Assembly: GCA_019237115.1 (NCBI GenBank)
Contig: JAFAHS010000177.1
Span: 1-63,592 of the forward strand
Direction of reading: 5' to 3'
Source of the DNA: Deltaproteobacteria bacterium
GTDB lineage: Bacteria; Desulfobacterota; Binatia; Binatales; Binataceae
Length of the DNA: 63,592 nt
The notes under the pieces were generated by a model. That model ran no database searches and was not told the DNA's origin. It worked only from the letters and a program-made list of their open reading frames with translations. The translations under genes were made by a program, and so were the position numbers. Below, in pieces: positions 1 to 9,244 of this stretch (positions within the stretch are counted from its first letter, which is position 1; every line of letters starts with the position of its first letter).

Positions 1-1048
1 AGTGGAGCTGGCGGCGCGTTTCATCAGCGCGCCGATCGCGGCAGTGACCGGGACCAACGGCAAGAGCACCGCCACGGTCATGCTTGGCGAGATGCTCAAG
101 AACGACGGCCGCCGGGTGTTTGTCGGTGGCAACCTGGGCACCCCGCTGATCGAAGCGGCGCAGGCTGCTTATGACGTCATCGACGCCGAGCTTTCGAGCT
201 TTCAGCTCGAATGGATCGAAACCTTTCGACCCCAGGTCGGCGTGCATCTGAATTTGAGCGACGATCACTTCGACCGTTACCGCGATCTGCAGGACTACGG
301 ACGCGCGAAAGCGCGCCTGTTCGAAAATCAGCAGTCCGGCGACTGGGCCGTCCTCAATCGCGACGATCCCAATGTCTGGAAGCTCGCCGCAGAGGTCCGC
401 GCGCGGGTGATCGCGTTTGGACTTTCCCGCCCCGCAACCGAATCGGCAATCTGGGCCACCGAACACGCGCTCGGGTTCGCAATCAATGATCGTGCTGGAC
501 AAATCAGCCTCGCGCATTTCCGGCTGCCGGGCCGACACAACCTTGCCAACGCGATGGCGGCGGCCGCCGCCGCACTGGCGATGGGTTGCGACCCCGGTGC
601 TGTCGAACGGGCGCTGGCGGATTTCCGGCCGCTGGCGCATCGAATTGAATTCGTACGCGAGCGGGGCGGGATCACCTGGATCGATGATTCCAAAGGCACC
701 AACGTCGGTGCGGTGGTCGAGGCGCTCGAGGCAGTCTCCGCGCCGGTCATCTTGATCGCCGGTGGAGTCGACAAGGGCGGAGACTACGCGCCACTGATCG
801 AGCCGCTGCGCCGCAAGGTGCGGCGCGCGATTCTGATCGGGGCGGCGCGCCACCGGATCGCGGCAGCGGTAGGCGGCGCGATTGAGGTGGAACTGGTTGC
901 AACTCTGGGGGAGGCGGTCGAACGGGCGGCGCGAACGGGGCGGCGCGGCGACACGGTGCTGCTGTCGCCGGCGTGTTCCAGTTTCGACCAGTTCAGGGAC
1001 TATGCGGAACGCGGTAACTTATTTAAAGAGCTGGTTCGGGCGCTTTGA
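1..1048 (+). CDS. murD: UDP-N-acetylmuramoylalanine--D-glutamate ligase, 5'-truncated by window edge
   Basis: Cytoplasmic Mur ligase that adds D-glutamate to UDP-MurNAc-L-Ala using ATP. The visible 348 residues start just before the ATP-binding loop (VTGTNGKST, about residues 15-23) and run through the Mur central domain, including the [12 protein letters not shown] segment, to the C-terminal ligase domain ([13 protein letters not shown], then [12 protein letters not shown]). About 100 N-terminal residues, the uracil-binding domain, lie outside the window, so the GTG at position 2 is not the real start. The gene overlaps the probable ftsW start by 47 bp and opens the visible dcw cluster. Identification rests on these family motifs plus gene order. 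Confidence 0.95.
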   Translation, partial: VELAARFISAPIAAVTGTNGKSTATVMLGEMLKNDGRRVFVGGNLGTPLIEAAQAAYDVIDAELSSFQLEWIETFRPQVGVHLNLSDDHFDRYRDLQDYGRAKARLFENQQSGDWAVLNRDDPNVWKLAAEVRARVIAFGLSRPATESAIWATEHALGFAINDRAGQISLAHFRLPGRHNLANAMAAAAAALAMGCDPGAVERALADFRPLAHRIEFVRERGGITWIDDSKGTNVGAVVEALEAVSAPVILIAGGVDKGGDYAPLIEPLRRKVRRAILIGAARHRIAAAVGGAIEVELVATLGEAVERAARTGRRGDTVLLSPACSSFDQFRDYAERGNLFKELVRAL

Positions 1049-2150
1049 GGCGGTAGGGTATCGGCGCCCGGATCCGTGGCTGTGGTTGCCGGCGGCGGCG
1101 CTGCTGCTGCTGGGGCTGTTGATGGTGCTCAACACGACCTATTTTCTGGGCCTCGAGAAGACCGGCGATCCGTTCCACTTTTTCAAACAGCACCTTGCGC
1201 GCATCATCGTCGGGCTCTTCTTTATGCTGCTGTTGTCCCAGTTTTCCCTCACCGGTCTGCGCCGGCTCGTCCTCCCACTTACCGTCATATCACTGGTGAT
1301 GCTGGTGATGGTGTACGTTCCGGGACTGGGGTTGGTGCGCGGCGGCGCGCGCCGCTGGTTGCGGCTCGGTCCCCTGATTCTGGAACCCTCGGAATTCGTG
1401 AAGCTGGCATTAGTGTTCCTGCTGGCCGATTTCCTGTCCCGGCGCGCGGAGCGGATGCGCTCGTTTGCCCACGGCGCGCTGCCGGGGTTCCTTATCGTCG
1501 GCCCCATCGCGTTGGTCCTGCTCAAGCAGCCCGACTTCGGATCGACCGTAATGATCTCGGTCATCCTGTTCGTGATGCTCTACACGGCGGGCGCCGAGCT
1601 GAAGCACCTGGGGGTGGCGGGAGCGGGCGCACTCTGCGTGCTGGGGTTCCAGGCATTCGCCAAGTCGTACCGCATGAAACGAATGACCACCTTTCTGGAT
1701 CCGTGGATCGTTGCGCGCGGCGCCGGTTTTCAGCTGGTGCAGTCGTTCATTGCGCTGGGTGCGGGGGGAGGTTGGGGCGTCGGTCTCGGTGCAGGTCGAC
1801 AGAAGATGTTCTACCTGCCGCAATCGCACAGCGATTTCATTTTTGCGGTGGTGGGCGAGGAATTTGGCATCGCGGGGGCGGCCGTGGTGATGGCGCTCTT
1901 CTGCGTCATTCTGTTCCGCGGCATGCGCATCGCGCATGAAGAGCCCGACGGATTTGCCAGCCTGCTCGCGGTCGGACTTACCGCGCTGTTGTCGCTGCAG
2001 GCGCTCATCAACATGTCGGTGGTGATCGGAATGATACCGACCAAGGGATTGCCGCTGCCCTTCCTGAGCTACGGCGGCAGTGCGATCGTAATGGCGATGG
2101 CCGCGCTGGGCGCCTTGCTCGCGCTCGGAAGGCGGCCCGCGGTGAGATGA
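1002..2150 (+). CDS. ftsW: Lipid II polymerase / SEDS protein FtsW
   Basis: Septal peptidoglycan glycosyltransferase of the SEDS family, an inner-membrane protein with about ten helices. Family motifs are visible: the first helix ([15 protein letters not shown]), [32 protein letters not shown] and the C-terminal [11 protein letters not shown] block. The frame is open from 882, but its first 40 codons lie inside murD and are Cys/Arg-rich, so I place the start at the ATG at 1002 (382 residues); a slightly later GTG is possible. The stop overlaps the murG ATG (ATGA), implying translational coupling. RodA is the alternative SEDS member, but the dcw context favours FtsW. Confidence 0.93.
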   Translation: MRNAVTYLKSWFGRFEAVGYRRPDPWLWLPAAALLLLGLLMVLNTTYFLGLEKTGDPFHFFKQHLARIIVGLFFMLLLSQFSLTGLRRLVLPLTVISLVMLVMVYVPGLGLVRGGARRWLRLGPLILEPSEFVKLALVFLLADFLSRRAERMRSFAHGALPGFLIVGPIALVLLKQPDFGSTVMISVILFVMLYTAGAELKHLGVAGAGALCVLGFQAFAKSYRMKRMTTFLDPWIVARGAGFQLVQSFIALGAGGGWGVGLGAGRQKMFYLPQSHSDFIFAVVGEEFGIAGAAVVMALFCVILFRGMRIAHEEPDGFASLLAVGLTALLSLQALINMSVVIGMIPTKGLPLPFLSYGGSAIVMAMAALGALLALGRRPAVR

Positions 2151-3226
2151 GGGTGATAATCGCAGGAGGAGGCACCGGAGGTCATTTGTTTCCCGCGATC
2201 GCGCTGGGCGAGGAGCTCGTGCGCCGACGTCCCGACACCCAGGTTCTATATGCGGGGACCACCAACGGATTCGAAGCCCGGTGGCTGCCGCAGCGCGGCT
2301 ACCAGTACGAGCTATTCGAAGTGCATGGCATTCGTGGCCGCAGCCTCAGCGGGCGGGTGCGCGCGATCGCCGAGTTTGTTCGCGCCCTGAGCATGGCGCG
2401 CGCGCTGGCCGCGCGTTTTCATCCCGACCTGGTAGTGAGCGCGGGCGGGTACGCTTCGGCACCCATGGCATTGGCCGCAATCCCGGCGCGGGTCCCCATC
2501 GTGATGCTGGAGCAGAACACCAAGCCGGGGTTGTCCAACCGAGTGCTGTGGCGTTTTGCGCGAAAGATCTGCATAAGCTTTGCCGACAGCGCAGGTTACT
2601 TTCGCGCCGACAAGGTAGTGCTAACCGGTAACCCGGTCCGCTACCAGGCGGCGGTGGAACCAGCTCCTCCAGACCTCGGGCAAAAACAAATCCTCGTTTT
2701 AGGGGGCTCGACTGGCGCGCATCGGCTCAATCTTGGCGTAATTGGGGCTTTCAAAATCTGGGGAAAAAGTGTTATAAACTGGACGATCCTCCATCAGTGT
2801 GGGGAGACGGATGTGGAGCGGTTGAGGGTGGAGTACCAAAAGACCGGGGTACGCGCCGAGGTGGCCCCATTTATCGCGGACGTGCCGGCCGCGCTTGCCC
2901 GGGCAAGCCTGGTAATCGCGCGCGCCGGTGGTGGCACGGTTACCGATATCGCGCTGGCCGGGCGCGCGGCGGTGTACGTCCCGTATCCCTTTCACCGCGA
3001 TATGCAGCAACTGCACAACGCCATGGTCATCCAGAAAGCCGGCGGCGCGCTGGTCGTGGACGACGACGACGAGCTGGCAGAAAATCTTGCCCGCGAGGTG
3101 AAATCGTTGTTCGAGGATCCCGCGCGCCTTGCCGAGATGGGGCGACGCGCGCGAAGCACCGTGTTTCCTGACGCAGCCGCGCGCGTGGCCCGCGTTTGTT
3201 TTGATGTGGCGCAGGCGGAGAACTAG
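2147..3226 (+). CDS. murG: UDP-GlcNAc:undecaprenyl-PP-MurNAc-pentapeptide GlcNAc transferase
   Basis: Peripheral inner-membrane glycosyltransferase converting lipid I to lipid II. The 359-residue length is typical. The N-terminal glycine-rich loop GGGTGGHLFPAIA (about residues 7-19) and the UDP-GlcNAc-binding segment IARAGGGTVTDIALAGRA, followed by the PYPFHRDMQQLHNA region, identify the GT28 family. The ATG overlaps the ftsW stop by 4 bp. murC follows after 5 bp, so the gene is embedded in a continuous operon. Confidence 0.96.
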   Translation: MRVIIAGGGTGGHLFPAIALGEELVRRRPDTQVLYAGTTNGFEARWLPQRGYQYELFEVHGIRGRSLSGRVRAIAEFVRALSMARALAARFHPDLVVSAGGYASAPMALAAIPARVPIVMLEQNTKPGLSNRVLWRFARKICISFADSAGYFRADKVVLTGNPVRYQAAVEPAPPDLGQKQILVLGGSTGAHRLNLGVIGAFKIWGKSVINWTILHQCGETDVERLRVEYQKTGVRAEVAPFIADVPAALARASLVIARAGGGTVTDIALAGRAAVYVPYPFHRDMQQLHNAMVIQKAGGALVVDDDDELAENLAREVKSLFEDPARLAEMGRRARSTVFPDAAARVARVCFDVAQAEN

Positions 3227-3231
3227 CCAAA

Positions 3232-4656
3232 GTGGCTCAGGCACGCGCATCGGGTTTGCTCGCACGTCAGCGCCGCCTCCATTTCGTCGGCATAGGCGGC
3301 GCGGGGATGAGTGGGATTGCGGAGTTGAGCTTGCAACTCGGTTTCGCGGTAAGTGGATGTGATCAGCACCAGAGTGCGGCCACCCGGCGACTGACCTCGC
3401 TGGGCGCACAGATCGAATTCGGACACCACCCCTCGCATCTGTCCGACGCGCTCGACGCGCTCGTCATCTCATCGGCGATCAAGTTTTCGAATCCGGAAGT
3501 AACCCGGGCCCGCGACCTGAAGGTTCCGGTGATCGCGCGTGCCGAAATGCTGGGCGAGTTGCTGAGGATGGCGAAGCTTGGAATCGCGGTCGCCGGCACG
3601 CACGGCAAGACCACCACGACCGCCCTGGTTGCGTTGATACTTGAAGAGGCGGGCCTTGATCCCACGGTCGCGGTAGGGGGAAACATCCGCAACAGCGGCA
3701 CCAACGTGCGGCTTGGGCACGGCGACTTCATGGTCGCCGAAGCCGACGAAAGCGACGCCTCGTTTCTCTTGCTGCTTCCGACCGTCGCCATCGTGACCAA
3801 CATCGACCCGGAGCATCTCGATCACTACGGAACGATGGAGCGGGTGCGCGAAGCCTACACGAATTTCGTCAATCGCGTCCCGTTTTATGGCGCCGCGGTG
3901 CTGTGCATCGACAGCGTCAATGTGCGCGCTCTGCTGCCACAGGTCCGCAAGCCGTTGATAACCTACGGTCTCGCCGCGGACGCCAATCTTCGCGCCGAGA
4001 AGATCGTCATCGACGGACTGTCCACGCGCTTCGAGGTGATTGGCGACGGTCAGCGGCTCGGCACGGTCGCGATACCTGCGCCGGGCGTCCATGTCGCGCT
4101 GAACTCGCTTGCCGCGATAGGCGTAGCGCTCGAGCTGGGAATTGATTTTGCGCTCGCGGCCGAGGCGCTGGCAAAGTTTGGCGGGATCCAGCGCCGTTTC
4201 GAGATCAAGGGGGAGAAGGCCGGGCGTCTGGTGCTAGATGACTACGCGCACCATCCCGCAGAAATTCGCGCTACCCTGGGCGCCGCGCGGGCCGCCTTCA
4301 AGCGCCGGATTGTCGCGGTGTTCCAGCCTCATCGCTTTACCCGGGTCCGCGATCTGTTCGATGAATTCCTCGCGGCGTTCGACGAAGTCGGTGCACTGTT
4401 CCTGCTCGATATCTATCCCGCGGGCGAGGATCCGATTCAGGGGGTTTCCTCGCGGCGGCTCTACGAGGCGTTGCGCGCGCGCGGGCATCTCGAGGCGCAT
4501 TACCTCGAAGGCGAGAAATCGCTCGCCCGCGAAGTCGCCAAGGCATCGCGTCCGGGCGATTTGGTCGTAACCCTGGGCGCGGGCGATGTCTACCGGCTCG
4601 GTCCTCAAATTCTTGACGCGCTCGGCGATGAGGCGAATCTGCATGAGCGCGCTTGA
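3232..4656 (+). CDS. murC: UDP-N-acetylmuramate--L-alanine ligase
   Basis: First amino-acid ligase of peptidoglycan precursor synthesis, joining L-Ala to UDP-MurNAc. The 474-residue product has the N-terminal HFVGIGGAGMSGIAEL nucleotide loop, the P-loop AGTHGKTTTTALV, the EADESDASFL metal/substrate segment and the C-terminal LDDYAHHPAEI motif with FQPHRFTR. The start is a GTG 5 bp after the murG stop. The 3' end overlaps the murB start by 14 bp, consistent with coupled translation. Confidence 0.96.
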   Translation: MAQARASGLLARQRRLHFVGIGGAGMSGIAELSLQLGFAVSGCDQHQSAATRRLTSLGAQIEFGHHPSHLSDALDALVISSAIKFSNPEVTRARDLKVPVIARAEMLGELLRMAKLGIAVAGTHGKTTTTALVALILEEAGLDPTVAVGGNIRNSGTNVRLGHGDFMVAEADESDASFLLLLPTVAIVTNIDPEHLDHYGTMERVREAYTNFVNRVPFYGAAVLCIDSVNVRALLPQVRKPLITYGLAADANLRAEKIVIDGLSTRFEVIGDGQRLGTVAIPAPGVHVALNSLAAIGVALELGIDFALAAEALAKFGGIQRRFEIKGEKAGRLVLDDYAHHPAEIRATLGAARAAFKRRIVAVFQPHRFTRVRDLFDEFLAAFDEVGALFLLDIYPAGEDPIQGVSSRRLYEALRARGHLEAHYLEGEKSLAREVAKASRPGDLVVTLGAGDVYRLGPQILDALGDEANLHERA

Positions 4657-5545
4657 GCAGCAGCTCCAATCACGGTTCGGCGCGCGCTTCGCGGCGCGCC
4701 GGCCCCTCGCCGACTTGACCTCGTTCCACATCGGAGGCCCGGCCGATCTCTTCGTCGCGGTCGAGAGCGAATCCGAGCTGCAGGAAGCGATGGCGGCGGC
4801 GCACGGCGACGGGATTGCGGTCTTCTGTCTGGGGGCGGGAACCAATCTGCTGGTGAGCGATCGGGGCGTACGCGGGCTGGTGGTGCGTCTGGGCGAGGGC
4901 TTTCAAAAAATCACCATCGCGGGGTGCCACGTGGTCGCGGGTGCCGCGGTGGACTTTGGGGTGCTGGTAGAAACGGTAGTCGAGCATGGACTGGCCGGTG
5001 TGGAGTTCGGCGAAGGAATTCCCGGCAGCGTGGGGGGCGGACTGGTGATGAACGCCGGCGCATTCGGCGGCGAAATCGCCAAGGTGGTAACCTTGGTTCA
5101 TGGTGTAAGCCGCGAGGGCCTGGCCGAGTCGTTGACCAGGGACCAGGTCGGCTTTGCGTATCGGCGCACGGCGCTGGCGCCGGGATTCATAATCACCCGG
5201 GTCGAATTCGATCTCACCGGCGGCGATCGCGCGCAACTGCGGGCGCGGGTGGCCGAGGTTCATGCGCGGCGCGTGGCGCGCCAGCCCCTCGGCGTGCCCA
5301 ACGCCGGGTCGATTTTCAAAAATCCACCCGGTGGTTTTGCGGGGCGGCTTCTCGAGGGCGCCGGGTTGAAGGGCACTCGCGTCGGCGGAGCGGCGTTTTC
5401 CGAGCAACACGCCAACTTCATCGTAAACCTGGGCGGTGCCCGCGCCGAGGAAGTCCGCATGCTGATCGAGATGGCGCGTAACCGGGTCAAGGAGCGAAGC
5501 GGGGTCTGGCTTGAGCCCGAGGTCAAGCTGGTGGGTGACTGGTAA
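4643..5545 (+). CDS. murB: UDP-N-acetylenolpyruvoylglucosamine reductase
   Basis: FAD- and NADPH-dependent reductase that produces UDP-MurNAc in the cytoplasm. The FAD-binding domain shows TSFHIGGPADLF and GAGTNLLVSDRGVRGLVVRL; the C-terminal domain has YRRTAL, NAGSIFKNP with the catalytic serine, and AAFSEQHANFIVN. I start at the ATG at 4643 (300 residues) because translation from the upstream in-frame ATG at 4586 would add 19 residues lying inside murC and not resembling MurB. No ddl gene lies between murB and ftsQ, unlike in many proteobacterial dcw clusters. Confidence 0.95.
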   Translation: MSALEQQLQSRFGARFAARRPLADLTSFHIGGPADLFVAVESESELQEAMAAAHGDGIAVFCLGAGTNLLVSDRGVRGLVVRLGEGFQKITIAGCHVVAGAAVDFGVLVETVVEHGLAGVEFGEGIPGSVGGGLVMNAGAFGGEIAKVVTLVHGVSREGLAESLTRDQVGFAYRRTALAPGFIITRVEFDLTGGDRAQLRARVAEVHARRVARQPLGVPNAGSIFKNPPGGFAGRLLEGAGLKGTRVGGAAFSEQHANFIVNLGGARAEEVRMLIEMARNRVKERSGVWLEPEVKLVGDW

Positions 5546-5568
5546 GCGGGAAGCGGGGTTGAGGCGGG

Positions 5569-6369
5569 GTGGCGAGGCGGCGTGGAAATAAGGCGGCGGC
5601 AGGGTGGAACCCCCGGATGCTCGGGCTGGTCCTGTGCGCGTTCTTCGTGCTCGGCGTGATCACCGGCTTCAGTGCGGTCGGGCGTGCGCTCGCAGTCCGG
5701 GTATCAGACTTTTTTTACTCCGTGACCGGCAGGTTCCCTCGCCCGGCGGCATCCTCGGAGTTCATCCAGCAATGGCTTGATCAACAGGTGCGTCGGGCCG
5801 AGCTGCGCGTGGGCGTCAGGTTCTCGGCGCTGTGGCGCCGGCGTGTGCGCACACCCGCGACCGGCGACCCGATCGCCATCGTCGAGCGTCACGACGGCTT
5901 CTACTGGCTGTTTGCGGACGGTGAACTGCGCGGTCCGGTTTCCCCAACCAGGACCGACGACCTGCCGATTCTGAGCGGCCCGGGCATGGAAAACGCCCCC
6001 GGTGTCGAGCTGGTCGAGTTTGCCGCGGTGATGGTCCGAGCCGAGGCGCAGCTCTCGCACCTGGTCTCGGAAATGAGTGTCGATGATGACGGAACCGCAG
6101 CGCTGTACCTCGATCATGCGCGCACCAGTGTGATTTTCGACCTCGACGCGGTGCCGCTGGAGATGGGGCGCGCCGCGGAAATTCTTGGCCGCTGGCATGA
6201 CCGGCAACAAATGATCGCCGCGATCGACATGACCACGCCCGGGGAGGCGGTGGTGCGCATGACGGAGGCTGCCTCGACCTCCGCGCTGCACCCTGCGGTC
6301 GGCAAGCGGTCCGAGCACCCAACCGCGCCAGGGGCGCTTGCCTCGACGACCAGGCCCAGGAGCCCCTGA
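5569..6369 (+). CDS. ftsQ: Divergent FtsQ/DivIB-like cell-division protein
   Basis: Bitopic divisome protein assigned mainly by position between murB and ftsA. The 266-residue product has a short basic cytoplasmic tail, one membrane helix (about residues 17-36, LGLVLCAFFVLGVITGF) and an extracytoplasmic part containing RHDGFYWLFADGELRGP and LPILSGPG, which resemble the FtsQ beta-domain. I cannot see a convincing POTRA motif directly after the helix, and the C-terminal 25 residues are polar and low complexity. The start is a GTG 23 bp after murB; ftsA begins 4 bp after the stop. Confidence 0.7.
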   Translation: MARRRGNKAAAGWNPRMLGLVLCAFFVLGVITGFSAVGRALAVRVSDFFYSVTGRFPRPAASSEFIQQWLDQQVRRAELRVGVRFSALWRRRVRTPATGDPIAIVERHDGFYWLFADGELRGPVSPTRTDDLPILSGPGMENAPGVELVEFAAVMVRAEAQLSHLVSEMSVDDDGTAALYLDHARTSVIFDLDAVPLEMGRAAEILGRWHDRQQMIAAIDMTTPGEAVVRMTEAASTSALHPAVGKRSEHPTAPGALASTTRPRSP

Positions 6370-6373
6370 AACC

Positions 6374-7588
6374 ATGAGGAACCTGCTCACTGGATTGGAT
6401 GTTGGCACCAGCAAGGTGTGCGCCTTGGTCGCCGACGCGAGCCCGGAGGGCGAGTTCGCCCTTCTGGGTCACGGGGTCGCACCGTGCAACGGCCTTCGCA
6501 AGGGCGTGGTCGTCAATATCGAAGCGACCGTGGAAGCAATTCGTGCTGCGCTCGACGAGGCTGAAAAGACCTCCGGCTCGCGGGTTGGTTCGGTGGTCGC
6601 GGGGGTGGCCGGACCGCACATCCGCGGGCTGAACAGTCACGGGATCGTCGCGGTTCGGGGCGGCGAGGTCGGCACCCGCGACGTGGAGCGCGTGATCGAC
6701 GCGGCGCGTGCGGTCGCAATTCCGCTCGATCGCCAGGTGCTCCACATCCTGCCGCAGCAATTTGCAGTCGATGACCAGGAAGGCGTGCGCCAGCCGGTCG
6801 GGATGGCAGGCGTCAGGCTCGAGGCGCGCATCCATATCGTCACCGCCGCGCAGAGTTACGGGCAGAATCTGAGCAAATGCTGCGAGCGCGCCGGCGTGAC
6901 GCCGACGGAATTGCTGTTCGAGCCACTCGCTTCCGCGGACGCGGCGCTGTTTCCGGAGGAACGAGAACTGGGCGTGGCGTTGATCGACGTGGGCGGCGGG
7001 ACCACCGACATCATCGTCTTCCACTCCGGCGCGGTGATGCATACCGCGGTGCTCCCGCTCGGCGGCAACCACCTGACCAGCGACATCGCCGCGGGAATCC
7101 GTACTCCGGTTACCGAAGCCGAAAAGCTGAAAGTCGCCTACGGCGCCGCGACCTGCCAGGTAGTGCGGCGCGACCAGACGGTGCAGGTGGCCGGAGTGGG
7201 TGGACGCGAACCCAAGGCGATCGCGCGCAAACTGCTCGCCGACATCATCGAACCACGGATGGAAGAGATTTTCGCGATGGCGCAGCGCGAAATCATGCGT
7301 TCCGGAGTGGCCGACAACCTCGCCTCGGGCGTGGTCCTGGTCGGTGGCACTTCGCTGCTGGAAGGAACTCAGGAACTGGCAGAAAGAATTTTCGGGGTGC
7401 CGGTGCGCCGGGGATTGCCGGTCAATCTGAAAGGTATGCCCGAGGAACTGATGAAGCCAATGTACACTACCGCGGCCGGATTGATTCTTCATCAAGGCGA
7501 CCGCGGTGCGGACCACAAGGGAGCGCGACACGGCAAATTCGGCTGGTGGCGTTCCCGGTTTAGCGACTGGGTGAGAGATTTCTTTTGA
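6374..7588 (+). CDS. ftsA: Cell-division protein FtsA
   Basis: Actin-like ATPase that anchors FtsZ filaments to the membrane. The 404-residue protein shows the phosphate-1 loop [12 protein letters not shown] near the N-terminus, phosphate-2 loop [15 protein letters not shown] near residue 200, and adenosine-site residues [11 protein letters not shown] near residue 320. The last residues ([14 protein letters not shown]) form an amphipathic helix, the expected membrane-targeting sequence. I use the ATG at 6374; the in-frame ATG at 6338 lies inside ftsQ. ftsZ follows after about 70 bp. Confidence 0.95.
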   Translation: MRNLLTGLDVGTSKVCALVADASPEGEFALLGHGVAPCNGLRKGVVVNIEATVEAIRAALDEAEKTSGSRVGSVVAGVAGPHIRGLNSHGIVAVRGGEVGTRDVERVIDAARAVAIPLDRQVLHILPQQFAVDDQEGVRQPVGMAGVRLEARIHIVTAAQSYGQNLSKCCERAGVTPTELLFEPLASADAALFPEERELGVALIDVGGGTTDIIVFHSGAVMHTAVLPLGGNHLTSDIAAGIRTPVTEAEKLKVAYGAATCQVVRRDQTVQVAGVGGREPKAIARKLLADIIEPRMEEIFAMAQREIMRSGVADNLASGVVLVGGTSLLEGTQELAERIFGVPVRRGLPVNLKGMPEELMKPMYTTAAGLILHQGDRGADHKGARHGKFGWWRSRFSDWVRDFF

Positions 7589-7659
7589 AACGGCGCCGCC
7601 GGCATAAGCACAACCGCGATCAGCGAATTTTGCCGGTGGGTGGTGGAGGAGGAAGTGAG

Positions 7660-8943
7660 ATGATTGAGTTGGTAAACAATCCCGATCCGGGTGCGCGCAT
7701 CAAAGTGATCGGTGCGGGTGGCTGCGGCGGCAATGCGGTAAACCACATGATTGCGCTGGGCATCCGCAACGTCGACTTCATCGCGGTTAATACCGATGCA
7801 CAGGCCCTGGAGAACAATCACGCGCCGGTGCGCCTGCCGATCGGGCAGACGCTGACCCGCGGTCGCGGAGCCGGCGGCAACCCGGAAGTCGGACGCAAGG
7901 CGGTGCTCGAAGACGAAGAGCGCATCCGCGAGTTGCTGCTCGATGCGGAGATGGTGTTCGTCACGGCCGGGATGGGCGGCGGCACCGGAACCGGTTCCGC
8001 CCCCGTCATCGCACGAATCGCGCGCGAAATCGGCGCGCTTACCGTCGGTGTGGTCACCAAGCCCTTCCAGTTCGAGGGCCGCAAGCGCATGGCCCAGGCC
8101 GAAGAGGGATTGCGGGAACTGAAGAATGCGGTCGATACCCTGATCACGATTCCAAACCAGCGCCTGCTTTCGGTCGCCAGCCGCAACACTCCGCTGAAAG
8201 AAGCTTTTCAGAAAGCCGATGACGTGCTGCTGCAGGCGGTGCGCGGCATTTCCGAATTGGTCACGGTCCCCGGCCTGATCAATCTCGATTTCGCCGATGT
8301 GCGTACCATCATGGCGGAAATGGGAATGGCCATGATGGGTGCGGCGACCGTGGCCGGCGAGAATCGCGCGGTCGAGGCCGCCCAGCGCGCCATCTCGAGC
8401 CCGCTGCTCGAGGATGTTTCGATCAAGGGCGCGCGCGGTCTGCTCATCAACGTGACCGGCGGCTCCGACATGGCGCTCTACGAAGTGAACGAAGCGGCCA
8501 GCCTGATTCAGGAAGAAGCGCACGAAGACGCCAATATCATCTTCGGCGCGGTGATCGATGAGAAACTGAACGACGAAATTCGGGTCACGGTCATCGCGAC
8601 CGGATTCGGCGACTTCGAAGCGCTCCACGGCAAGTATTCGTCGGCGGGTACGCCGCTGACCACCCCGATCCAGGCCGCGGTTACACGTCCGGTCGATCCG
8701 CTCGACTCGCAACCGCCGGCGCCGCGACCGGCCACGCCATCCGCCCAGATGCGCACCTTTCCAGGCGGCAAACCGGTGCGCAAGATGGGACGCATCGATG
8801 ACGAGAGCGTGCTGGACATTCCGGCATTTCGAAGGCGCGCCGAGGACGGCGACTACGGAGCGGAGAAACTCGAGCCAAATTCGCTGCTCGATGGTGACGA
8901 CAAGCTCGACATCCCGACCTTCTTGCGCAAGCACCCCAATTAA
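7660..8943 (+). CDS. ftsZ: Cell-division GTPase FtsZ with two C-terminal-peptide-like motifs
   Basis: Tubulin-like GTPase that forms the Z ring. The 427-residue product contains the N-terminal [15 protein letters not shown] loop, the tubulin signature [10 protein letters not shown] and the T7-loop region [11 protein letters not shown]. The ATG at 7660 follows a strong GGAGGAGG ribosome site; the upstream frame to 7585 is Arg-rich and not FtsZ-like. The Pro-rich linker carries [10 protein letters not shown] (about residues 385-394), and the extreme C-terminus is [12 protein letters not shown] (416-427). Both resemble the conserved peptide that binds FtsA and ZipA, which is normally present once. 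Confidence 0.97.
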   Translation: MIELVNNPDPGARIKVIGAGGCGGNAVNHMIALGIRNVDFIAVNTDAQALENNHAPVRLPIGQTLTRGRGAGGNPEVGRKAVLEDEERIRELLLDAEMVFVTAGMGGGTGTGSAPVIARIAREIGALTVGVVTKPFQFEGRKRMAQAEEGLRELKNAVDTLITIPNQRLLSVASRNTPLKEAFQKADDVLLQAVRGISELVTVPGLINLDFADVRTIMAEMGMAMMGAATVAGENRAVEAAQRAISSPLLEDVSIKGARGLLINVTGGSDMALYEVNEAASLIQEEAHEDANIIFGAVIDEKLNDEIRVTVIATGFGDFEALHGKYSSAGTPLTTPIQAAVTRPVDPLDSQPPAPRPATPSAQMRTFPGGKPVRKMGRIDDESVLDIPAFRRRAEDGDYGAEKLEPNSLLDGDDKLDIPTFLRKHPN

Positions 8944-9244
8944 CCAGTTTGCTTGCCAGAACCGACATAAACGGGACAGGGCGGTGCCGCGGAGGGCCGA
9001 GCAGGCCGCACCGTGGTCAATCACTGCGCAGCTTTACAAAAGTAACGAGGACGAGAACTATCGCGAACAATTTTTGACCCGGGACCGGTGGCCTCGCGTC
9101 AGGGCGAACCCTTAAGATCAACCCGATAGGTTAGTGGTTCCGGTTGTGCGCGAACGTCATGGCCGGCAGCGGAACCGAGGCAGGCGGCGGCGGTTAACAA
9201 CGCTGGAGCCCGCGGTTGACACCTTGACCCTGAAGGGTCGCCCG

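Noticed and set aside
8979..9013. Hairpin-like GC-rich repeat after ftsZ
   Set aside because: Arms are short (about 6 bp) and no T-run follows, so it cannot be called a terminator.
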